A DNA stretch of 46,525 bases. Origin: an uncultured Bacteroidales bacterium. GTDB taxonomy: Bacteria; Bacteroidota; Bacteroidia; Bacteroidales; Bacteroidaceae. The position numbers and the translations under genes are program-made. The DNA lies in the NCBI GenBank assembly GCA_947303715.1, contig CAMYYY010000019.1, positions 1 to 46,525 of the forward strand, in the 5' to 3' direction. Within the stretch, counting starts at the first letter, position 1. Every line of letters begins with the position of its first letter. Positions 17,755 through 24,311 of this stretch are shown piece after piece. A model generated the notes under the pieces. It worked only from the letters and a program-made list of their open reading frames with translations. It had not been told where the DNA came from and ran no database searches.

Positions 17755-18123
17755 TCATTTCGTCAGCAGATAGCCAAGGGCGACAGCAGCGAGACCGAAA
17801 AGGATACTACCCAGGGCGTAAAGGGCAAAGGTGACGTAGCTACCCATCTGGAGCAGGGCAAGGCTCTCCTTCGAAAAAGTGGAAAAGGTAGTGAAGCCAC
17901 CACAGAAACCGACGGTAAGGAAAAGACCCAGATGGCCCGAAAGAGCATTTGAACTGCGGACAGAGAGGCCCCACAGCAGTCCTATCAGCAAGCAGCCCAC
18001 GACATTCACGATGAACGTTGCCCACGGAAAGCCGCCCACGCTCTTCATCGCCAACGAAACCAGGTAGCGCACCACGCCCCCCGCAAAACTCCCCGCTCCG
18101 ACACAAAGCAAATCCTTCAACAT
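17755..18123 (-). CDS. crcB: Fluoride channel CrcB/Fluc
   Basis: This small membrane channel exports fluoride and works as a dual-topology dimer. Its 122 residues have four hydrophobic spans and the family signatures GGVVRY (15-20), TFIVNVVG with Asn40, and GFCGGFTTFSTFSKE (72-86), which supplies the phenylalanines lining the pore. I start at MLKDLL (18123); an in-frame ATG nine codons upstream adds a basic leader. The gene follows a possible barrel protein gene by 13 bp and is the last of the GH35 operon on this strand. No fluoride riboswitch is visible upstream. Confidence 0.94.
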   Translation of the reverse strand: MLKDLLCVGAGSFAGGVVRYLVSLAMKSVGGFPWATFIVNVVGCLLIGLLWGLSVRSSNALSGHLGLFLTVGFCGGFTTFSTFSKESLALLQMGSYVTFALYALGSILFGLAAVALGYLLTK

Positions 18124-18136
18124 AACTCTGCGTTTT

Positions 18137-19273
18137 TTACCAACCGACACTATTGCTGCTGAAGCAGAACGAGACGGAGAGGTTTAACGAAGGCATCCAG
18201 CCGAGGCCCTGCTTCATGTGGGCAAAGCTCAGATAGGGACGAAGGCGAAGGGAGGTGAAGGAGGTATCCGTTCGGCCCCCAGCATAAACGTTCACTTGCG
18301 AGGCGAAAAAGATGTCGGCAATCAGTCCGGCTTCGAGCGTGAAGGCCGTCACCTCGTTGGAGATTTTATGCCCCAAGCCATCGTCGTATTTTTCCCCATC
18401 GTAGAAGGACAAGCCGCCAGCCACGAAGGAGTGAAGCGAATGACTGTTGGTACGGAGGAGATTATAGGCGTAATAGACGTCGAAACTGCCGGAACTGATT
18501 TTCTCATTCCGATAGATGGGGCCGTTCTTGGTGTGCAGGAACACGTTGCTCCGCCCAAAGGCCTCGAGGCTCATCGAGAGCCCCAGCATCGACTTGTAGG
18601 CGGGAAAATCGGGGAAATCCCAGCCAAGCGTCATGCCGTGGGTGGGTGAGAATTCGCCGCGGACAGGGAGGCGGAGGCTATAGCCGATGTACATGCCGAC
18701 ACCGGATTCGTGCGAGGGAATGAAGTCAGCCGAGCGAGGGTCGAAGTTCTCTTTCTCGAGCTCACCCTTGATGTAGTAGTGATAGTCCATTAGGGCGAGG
18801 TACACCCGGCCAGAGTCGGTTTTCTGATTCAGCTCATCAATTTGCTTAGCACGCTGTCTGTAGTAGAACGCAAACAGTTCGTCGCCATCGCCGGTGAAGG
18901 ACATGGTATTGTATTCCCGAGTGGCCTTGCGGCAGTAGAGTTCCGAGATATCGAAAAGCGTCTGATGGTAGAGCAGAAGTTCATCGGTGCGAGCGCTATC
19001 CGCAGCCCACGACTCATAACGATCAACGTAGGTGTAATATCGGACGTAGGAGTACGTGGTGCTTCCTTTTTTGACATTTTCCCTCCTTGCTCCATAGCTA
19101 AGTGTAACACAGACGGGGGCGTCATTGTTCTGAGGACGTTCGCTCAAATAATCATCCCAAGTGAGCTTGCCGTCTTCCCAGTAACGCCGGCTGGTGGCGA
19201 AATCCTGTGCCGCCAGCTTTAGCGGCATGATGGCGACAAACAAAGCAGCAAGAGCAAAAAAACGGAGTTTCAT
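18137..19273 (-). CDS. Hypothetical exported protein, possible outer-membrane barrel
   Basis: I do not recognise a named family. The 378-residue protein has a signal peptide (MKLRFFALAALFVAIMPLKLAAQ). The first half is polar and possibly helical (YVDRYESWAADSARTDELLLYHQ; RQRAKQIDELNQK). The second half alternates hydrophobic and polar residues in the way of amphipathic strands (GVGMYIGYSLRLPV, SSGSFDVYYAYNLL, SLHSFVAGGLSFYDG, LEAGLIADIFFASQVNVYAGG, LNLSVSFCFS), suggesting a small barrel with a periplasmic N-terminal part. I chose the start at 19273 because it gives a clean signal peptide and lies 23 bp after the GH35 stop. It sits between GH35 and crcB on the same strand. Confidence 0.7.
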   Translation of the reverse strand: MKLRFFALAALFVAIMPLKLAAQDFATSRRYWEDGKLTWDDYLSERPQNNDAPVCVTLSYGARRENVKKGSTTYSYVRYYTYVDRYESWAADSARTDELLLYHQTLFDISELYCRKATREYNTMSFTGDGDELFAFYYRQRAKQIDELNQKTDSGRVYLALMDYHYYIKGELEKENFDPRSADFIPSHESGVGMYIGYSLRLPVRGEFSPTHGMTLGWDFPDFPAYKSMLGLSMSLEAFGRSNVFLHTKNGPIYRNEKISSGSFDVYYAYNLLRTNSHSLHSFVAGGLSFYDGEKYDDGLGHKISNEVTAFTLEAGLIADIFFASQVNVYAGGRTDTSFTSLRLRPYLSFAHMKQGLGWMPSLNLSVSFCFSSNSVGW

Positions 19274-19296
19274 CAATACAATTACTGAGAGAAGTT

Positions 19297-21279
19297 TTAC
19301 TTCATGGCTCCAGGGCCATCGCCTTGCCAGACGGCACCAGGACCGTCGCCCTGCCACGTCTCACCCTCTTGTGGAAGGATGACGGGCGTAGGCTGCCGGA
19401 GATGGTCGAGGATGGGATGGTCGAGGCCCTCGATGGTGGGCGACTGCGGGCCCATTACATCAAGAACGATGATTTCGTTCTGTCCCTTCTTGAGCCAGCA
19501 GCCGGGGACGAAGAGCGTCTGCTGCGGCCCAATTTCCCAGAAACGGCCTATGGCGTGACCGTTGACATAGACTTGGCCCTTGCCCCATGAGCTCATATCA
19601 AGCCATGTGTCGCCTACGGCGGAGACGTTGAACGTGCCGCGGTAGTAGCCGCGCGTGCCGAAAATATTCACCTCGTCGGCAAACCCCTCGTGGTACTCAT
19701 CGACACGACGGCCCGAGAAGCCGTCCAGGGCAGAGAGGGCCTGACCGTAGTCATCGGGGATGGGGTATCGTTCCCAGCCCGAAATCGTGACGGTCTCGTC
19801 GGCGTAGTGCAGAGTGACGTCGCCCACAATGCCCTTGAAGTCCTTGATGGCGCGGCCGTAGTTGATGCGGCCGGTGGCCTCGACAAGGATGCGGAGTACA
19901 TCGCCCTCACGGGTGGGAGGAAGGGTGAGGGTGGTCTCGCGGACACGGCGATCGAGCCTACCGACGAAACGGTCGTTAATGAACACCTGCGCGTAGTCGT
20001 GGGCGTCGAGGGTGAGGGTGCTGGGCACGGGCACTTCCGGCAGGCGGGTGATGTAGTACATCGAGCCCCAGCCGAGGTTGTTGTACTCGAAGGTGAGGTT
20101 ATTCTGGTTCTCCGTCGTGCAGAGGCCGCCACAGCCGTAGGCAATCGGGGCGAACTCGGTCAGCTCAATCTTCGGGAAGGAAATCACGGGATACATGGCG
20201 GGCACGGGGGGAAGGGCCTTGTCGCTGAACTGCTGCAGCATAGCGCGCAGCTCGTCGAACTTGGGCGTGGGGTGTCCCGCCTCGCTGATGGGCGCATCGT
20301 AGTCGTAGCTGGTGCAGTCGGGCTGATAGCCGGGGCTGTTGGCGCCTGCCCAGTGGCCGAACGACGTGCCGCCGTGTACCATATAGAGACTAAAGGAGAT
20401 GTTCTTCTGCAGCATCTCGCGCAGGCCGGCCACCATGTCCTTGGCGTCGCGGGTCTCGTGGGCTCGGCCCCAGTTGTCGAACCATCCGCTCCAGAACTCT
20501 GAGCACATGAGGGGCGTCGTGGGGCGCAGCTCCTTCAGGCGGCGGAACTGGCTGTCGATGTTCGAGCCCGTGCCGAAGTTCATCGTCCACAGCAGGTCGT
20601 CGAGGGCATTCTGCTCGAAGTTGCTGCTCCAGTCGCACTGGAAGAGGGGGACGTCGGTCCAGCCCACCTCGCGCAGCACGTCACGCACGGCGCTGACGTA
20701 GGGCTTATCGGTGCCGTAGCCGCCGAACTCGTTCTCAACCTGCACCATGATGATGGGGCCGCCCTTCGACAGTTGGAGGTCGGCCAGCTGACCGGCCAGC
20801 GCAGCCTCGAACTTACGAACGCGCTCCATGAAGTAGGGGTCGAGCGAGCGGAGATTAATGTCCTTCTTCTTGAGCAGCCACCAGGGCAGACCACCCATCT
20901 CCCATTCGGCACAGCAGTAGGGCCCTGGTCGAACGATGACGTAAAGGCCGTGCTTCTGACAAAGTTTGACAAAGGAGCGAACGTCAGCCTGCCCCTCAAA
21001 GCAGAACTGGTCGGGCTGCGGCTCGTGGAAATTCCAAAAGACATAGATGCAGATGGTGTTCATGCCCTGCGCCTTGACCATGCGTATACGATGTTCCCAG
21101 TATTCGCGGGGGATGCGGGGGAAGTGTACCTCGCCCGCCTTGACCACGAACGGCTTGCCGTCGAGAAGGAACGAGCCCTCGCCAACCGCAAACGACTTTC
21201 CCATGGGACGCTGGCAACCGACAAGAACAAATAATGCTGCTGAAAGCAACAAGAGAGAGGGGAAGATTCTTTTTTTCAT
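19297..21279 (-). CDS. Beta-galactosidase, GH35, lipoprotein
   Basis: This enzyme removes terminal beta-linked galactose from glycans. The 660-residue protein is lipid-anchored (lipobox LVGC, Cys22). The TIM barrel shows GEVHFPRIPREYW (49-61), acid/base Glu184 in VENEFG and nucleophile Glu261 in SEFWSGWFDNWG, both assigned by alignment with human GLB1. C-terminal beta domains with a jelly-roll pattern follow (TWLDMSSWGKGQVYVNGHAIGRFWEIGPQ). The last residues contain a 9-residue tandem duplication (WQGDGPGA twice). It is the first gene of a - strand operon with a consensus Bacteroidota promoter. The nearby sulfatase, mannosidase and M60 peptidase genes suggest host glycoprotein glycans as substrate. 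Confidence 0.94.
   Translation of the reverse strand: MKKRIFPSLLLLSAALFVLVGCQRPMGKSFAVGEGSFLLDGKPFVVKAGEVHFPRIPREYWEHRIRMVKAQGMNTICIYVFWNFHEPQPDQFCFEGQADVRSFVKLCQKHGLYVIVRPGPYCCAEWEMGGLPWWLLKKKDINLRSLDPYFMERVRKFEAALAGQLADLQLSKGGPIIMVQVENEFGGYGTDKPYVSAVRDVLREVGWTDVPLFQCDWSSNFEQNALDDLLWTMNFGTGSNIDSQFRRLKELRPTTPLMCSEFWSGWFDNWGRAHETRDAKDMVAGLREMLQKNISFSLYMVHGGTSFGHWAGANSPGYQPDCTSYDYDAPISEAGHPTPKFDELRAMLQQFSDKALPPVPAMYPVISFPKIELTEFAPIAYGCGGLCTTENQNNLTFEYNNLGWGSMYYITRLPEVPVPSTLTLDAHDYAQVFINDRFVGRLDRRVRETTLTLPPTREGDVLRILVEATGRINYGRAIKDFKGIVGDVTLHYADETVTISGWERYPIPDDYGQALSALDGFSGRRVDEYHEGFADEVNIFGTRGYYRGTFNVSAVGDTWLDMSSWGKGQVYVNGHAIGRFWEIGPQQTLFVPGCWLKKGQNEIIVLDVMGPQSPTIEGLDHPILDHLRQPTPVILPQEGETWQGDGPGAVWQGDGPGAMK
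19303..19356 (-). repeat. 27-bp tandem duplication at the GH35 C-terminus
   Basis: Two 9-codon copies (19303-19329 and 19330-19356) encode WQGDGPGA followed by Met or Val. They differ at four synonymous positions and one codon, so the amino-acid sequence is kept while the DNA has diverged. Confidence 0.8.
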
Positions 21280-21302
21280 AACATGTTTTGGGTATTTTTG
21301 TG

Positions 21303-21332
21303 CAAAAGTAGGGATTAAATTTGGTTTGTCAA
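21303..21332 (-). promoter_or_regulatory. Promoter of the GH35 operon
   Basis: On the - strand, TTTG (complement of 21330-21333) is followed after 19 bp by TACTTTTG (complement of 21303-21310), matching the Bacteroidota consensus TTTG-N19-21-TAnnTTTG. It lies 24 bp before the GH35 start codon. Confidence 0.85.
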
Positions 21333-21351
21333 ACTTTTTACCTTACTTTTG
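21320..21351 (+). promoter_or_regulatory. Promoter of the ATPase/DUF4435 operon
   Basis: TTTG (21320-21323), 20 bp, then TACTTTTG (21344-21351) match the Bacteroidota consensus. It lies 23 bp before the ATPase start codon, faces away from the GH35 promoter and overlaps it at the -33 elements. Confidence 0.85.
21324..21334. promoter_or_regulatory. Inverted repeat between divergent promoters, possible operator
   Basis: GTTTG-T-CAAAC is an 11-bp inverted repeat lying at the -33 region of both divergent promoters. A protein bound here could affect both operons, or the symmetry may simply reflect two facing TTTG elements. Confidence 0.45.
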
Positions 21352-21374
21352 CGACAATAATAAAAATAGGTATA

Positions 21375-22049
21375 ATGAAAGAACTCTCACATCCTGCGGA
21401 ATACATCCGCCGCGTAGATATCAATCCCCTTTGGGGGAAGAAGCACATCGTCTGGGAATTGCGCCCCGACGTGAACATCCTGAGCGGGGTGAACGGCATC
21501 GGCAAGAGCACCATCATGCGTAAGATGGCGCAGCAGATGGAGCACGAGAACCTGCCCAGCGTTACCATCACCTACGAACCCTCTGAGGCCGACGGCATCC
21601 CCTTCGACGTGTTCCACGGCGGCGAAAGCAGCGGCCTCGGCCGATTACTGAGCCGTTATGCCTACTGCAAGGCCGACCGCCAGACATTCTACCGCGTGGC
21701 CGACGAACTGTTTGCCGTCACCGAGAAAACCATCGTCCGCACACCGGACGAGATTCTCTTCCGTCAGGACGGCGAAGTGCTGACGACCGACCAACTCTCG
21801 TCGGGCGAACGACAGATGCTTGCCATCTTGCTCACCGTGCTGCTGCAAGAGGGGCGTCCCTGCGTGCTCTTCATGGACGAACCGGAGATATCCCTTCACT
21901 TCGAGTGGCAGGAACGGCTCATCAGCATCGTCCGCGAACTGAATCCCCACGTCCAGATTATCCTCTCCACCCACTCGCCCGCCATCATCATGAGCGGTTG
22001 GATGGACGCCGTAACCGAAGTGACAGATATCACGGTGGAAAAGGGTTAA
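21375..22049 (+). CDS. Compact AAA15/ABC-like ATPase, AriA-like
   Basis: This 224-residue ATPase of the AAA15/AAA21 (OLD- and SMC-related) type has Walker A GVNGIGKST (38-46), an ABC-style signature LSSGERQ (141-147), Walker B VLFMDEPE (164-171) with the ISLH extension, and a switch histidine H200 (STHSPA). It is followed by a DUF4435 gene, the pairing found in the PARIS anti-phage system (AriA ATPase plus AriB). AriA proteins are clearly longer; this one lacks a large insertion. I chose the ATG at 21375 because the promoter -7 element lies at 21344-21351, which rules out the ATG at 21321. A heptanucleotide repeat overlaps the stop codon. Defence is an inference; the ATPase fold is secure. 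Confidence 0.82.
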   Translation: MKELSHPAEYIRRVDINPLWGKKHIVWELRPDVNILSGVNGIGKSTIMRKMAQQMEHENLPSVTITYEPSEADGIPFDVFHGGESSGLGRLLSRYAYCKADRQTFYRVADELFAVTEKTIVRTPDEILFRQDGEVLTTDQLSSGERQMLAILLTVLLQEGRPCVLFMDEPEISLHFEWQERLISIVRELNPHVQIILSTHSPAIIMSGWMDAVTEVTDITVEKG

Positions 22050-22071
22050 AGATTAAGGGCTAAAGGTTAAA
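22044..22071. repeat. Heptanucleotide tandem repeat (GGTTAAA)4
   Basis: Units GGTTAAA (22044), GATTAAG (22051), GGCTAAA (22058) and GGTTAAA (22065) lie in a row. The first unit supplies the TAA stop codon of the ATPase gene. Same family as 4231-4286. Confidence 0.8.
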
Positions 22072-22092
22072 GAATTCGAATAGGGATCAGGG

Positions 22093-23211
22093 ATGGCTCG
22101 GAAGCTCACGGACAATCTGTCGTCGCTCTATGTGCAGGCTGCCAATAGCCTGCGCCCCAAGACGGCTCGCAAAAAGATTGTGGCCTATGTGGAGAGCTAC
22201 GACGATGTACCCTTCTGGAGCCATATCCTCAGCAAATTCTCGAACGACAAATACTACTTCCAGGTGATGCTCCCCAGCAGCAGCACGCTGGCCAAGGGAA
22301 AGAAGGTAGCCATGATGAACCGGCTGGGCAATTCCTTAGGCGAGAATATGATTTCCTGCGTCGATGCCGACTACGACTACCTGCTGCAAGGCGCCACATC
22401 CACCTCACGCAAGCTCATCCGCAGCCCCTTCGTCATCCACACCTACGCCTACGCCATCGAAAACTACCAGTGCTACCCCACCACACTACATGACATCTGC
22501 GTGCAGGCCACGCTCAACGACCACGAATACATCGACTTCCCTGCTTTCTTCCGCCTCTACTCCAACATCATCCACCCGCTGTTCATCTGGAACATCTGGT
22601 CTTACCGCACGGGGCGCCACGGCGTCTTCTCCATCCAAGACTTCTCTGAAGCCACTCGTCTGGGTTCCGTCAGCTTCAATGTTCCCGTCACCGCCCTCGA
22701 GCAAGTCGCAGGCAAGGTGCGGCGCAAGCTGGAATGGCTCCATAAACGATTCAGCAAGAACGAGGCAGAGATTGAAGCCCTCAAAGCCGAGTTGCTTGGG
22801 TTGGGCGTTACCCCCGACAACACCTTCCTTTTCGTGCAGGGACATCACCTAAAAGACAACGTGACATTGAAAATCCTTATTCCCCTCTGCTCACGGCTGC
22901 GGCGTGAGCGCGAAGAGGAAATAAAGAACCTTGCCCTCCACAATCAGCAGTTCCAGAACGAGTTGTCGTCGTATCGCCATAGCGGAGAGAGTGTTGAAAC
23001 CATTCTCCGGAAGAACATCCACCCCGAGGTTGTCCCTACATACGAACTCGTTTGCCGCGACATAGAACGTCTGCTGGACACCTGTCGCAAACACGATGAG
23101 CGCAAAGCCGCCAAAGAGAAAATGGACGACGGACAAGCAATTTTGAAGGACAACGATAAACTTACAATGGACAATCCACAATTGACGAATGAGAATAACA
23201 TACAATCATAG
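22093..23211 (+). CDS. DUF4435 protein, TOPRIM-like, AriB-like
   Basis: This 372-residue protein is of the DUF4435 type. It shows a TOPRIM-like arrangement: a strand with a conserved acid (IVAYVESYDD, Glu34) and a DxD motif (SCVDADYDYLL, Asp91 and Asp93), the metal-binding pattern of the PARIS effector AriB and of OLD nucleases. The middle is rich in aromatic residues (YAIENYQCYP). The last 130 residues are charged and helical (LRREREEEIKNLALHNQQFQNEL). The start is 43 bp after the ATPase gene; the final 23 bp overlap the next gene. The pairing suggests an ATPase-controlled nuclease, but Bacteroidales often carry this pair and a non-defence role remains possible. Confidence 0.8.
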   Translation: MARKLTDNLSSLYVQAANSLRPKTARKKIVAYVESYDDVPFWSHILSKFSNDKYYFQVMLPSSSTLAKGKKVAMMNRLGNSLGENMISCVDADYDYLLQGATSTSRKLIRSPFVIHTYAYAIENYQCYPTTLHDICVQATLNDHEYIDFPAFFRLYSNIIHPLFIWNIWSYRTGRHGVFSIQDFSEATRLGSVSFNVPVTALEQVAGKVRRKLEWLHKRFSKNEAEIEALKAELLGLGVTPDNTFLFVQGHHLKDNVTLKILIPLCSRLRREREEEIKNLALHNQQFQNELSSYRHSGESVETILRKNIHPEVVPTYELVCRDIERLLDTCRKHDERKAAKEKMDDGQAILKDNDKLTMDNPQLTNENNIQS

Positions 23212-24310
23212 ACTAAGTGAATATCATACGATATTCCACATCGACGACCCTACCCTGTCCTTTGCCGAACAGCTCAGCACGCTCATCGCGGCCTACGACA
23301 ACTGGCTTGCTGAACACGAGGGGCAAACGCCCCTCTTCCGCCGTTTCTTCCTCAGCGACGCCGCCAACCAGCAGCCTGCATTGGAACAAGCACTCGACGG
23401 TGTTTCCTTCTGTGCCACCTCTATCGTCCAGCAGCCGCCCCTCGATGGCACCAAGATTGCCCTCTGGCTCTGGAGCGCTTCGGGGCTGACATCTGAGCAG
23501 GGTTGCTTCACTCACAACGGCCTCACCCACTACTGGATGGGCAGCAGTATTCCCTTTAGCCGTGCCGACATCTCATCGCTCGATGCCCGTCCACGCATCT
23601 CCGACAGCGAGCACCAGATGCGCGACCTCTTCGATGCTTGGCGCTGCGAGCTCAAGCCCATGGATATGACTATCGCCGATAACGGCATCCGCACATGGAT
23701 TTTCGTTCGCGACGTCGATGTCAACTACCGCGGTGTCGTCGATGGCCGCCGCAAGTATTTTGCCCGTATCGGTCTTACTCCCAAGACTCATTTCCTCGCC
23801 AGCACCGGCATCGAAGGACGCCATGCCCTGTCCGAAGTGCTGGTGCAGATGGATGGCTATGCTGTCCGCGGACTGCAGCCCGGACAAGTGCAGTACCTTT
23901 ACGCCAAGGATCACCTCAACCCTACCTACGAGTACGGCGTCACTTTCGAGCGAGGTACTGCCGTTACTTACGGCGACCGTCGCCACGTTTTCATTAGCGG
24001 CACAGCCAGCATCGATGACAAGGGCCGTGTCCTCCATGAGGGTGACATCAAAGCCCAGACACTTCGCATGCTGGAGAACATCCGCGCCCTGCTTGCCGAT
24101 GCGGACTGTACGATGAACGACATCGCTTCAGCCATTGTCTATTTACGCGACACAGCCGATGCCGACGCTGTCAGCCGTCTGCTAGATAGCGAATTGCCTT
24201 CTCTCAACTACGTCCTCGTCCTTGCCCCAGTCTGCCGTCCCACGTGGCTGGTAGAGATGGAGTGCATAGCCATCAAGGAAGTGTCAAAACCCGAATTCCC
24301 CAACTTTTGA
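23189..24310 (+). CDS. RidA/YjgF-fold protein, chorismatase-like
   Basis: The 373-residue protein ends in a RidA/YjgF-type domain (about 255-365; RRHVFISGTASIDDKGRV, TLRMLENIRALLADAD, DIASAIVYLRD, PTWLVEMECIAI). The preceding half has a related, diverged layout, as in FkbO/Hyg5 chorismatases, which are two-domain members of this fold. A chorismatase would split chorismate into a dihydroxy- or hydroxybenzoate and pyruvate; I cannot confirm the active site. No signal peptide is visible, so it is cytosolic. Its start overlaps the DUF4435 gene by 23 bp and its stop is one base from the GH92 start, so it is embedded in the operon. Confidence 0.72.
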   Translation: MRITYNHRLSEYHTIFHIDDPTLSFAEQLSTLIAAYDNWLAEHEGQTPLFRRFFLSDAANQQPALEQALDGVSFCATSIVQQPPLDGTKIALWLWSASGLTSEQGCFTHNGLTHYWMGSSIPFSRADISSLDARPRISDSEHQMRDLFDAWRCELKPMDMTIADNGIRTWIFVRDVDVNYRGVVDGRRKYFARIGLTPKTHFLASTGIEGRHALSEVLVQMDGYAVRGLQPGQVQYLYAKDHLNPTYEYGVTFERGTAVTYGDRRHVFISGTASIDDKGRVLHEGDIKAQTLRMLENIRALLADADCTMNDIASAIVYLRDTADADAVSRLLDSELPSLNYVLVLAPVCRPTWLVEMECIAIKEVSKPEFPNF

Positions 24311-24311
24311 T

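Noticed and set aside
17755..18150. Fluoride riboswitch controlling crcB
   Set aside because: The gene is 13 bp after another gene in an operon, and no crcB-motif structure is visible in the upstream sequence.
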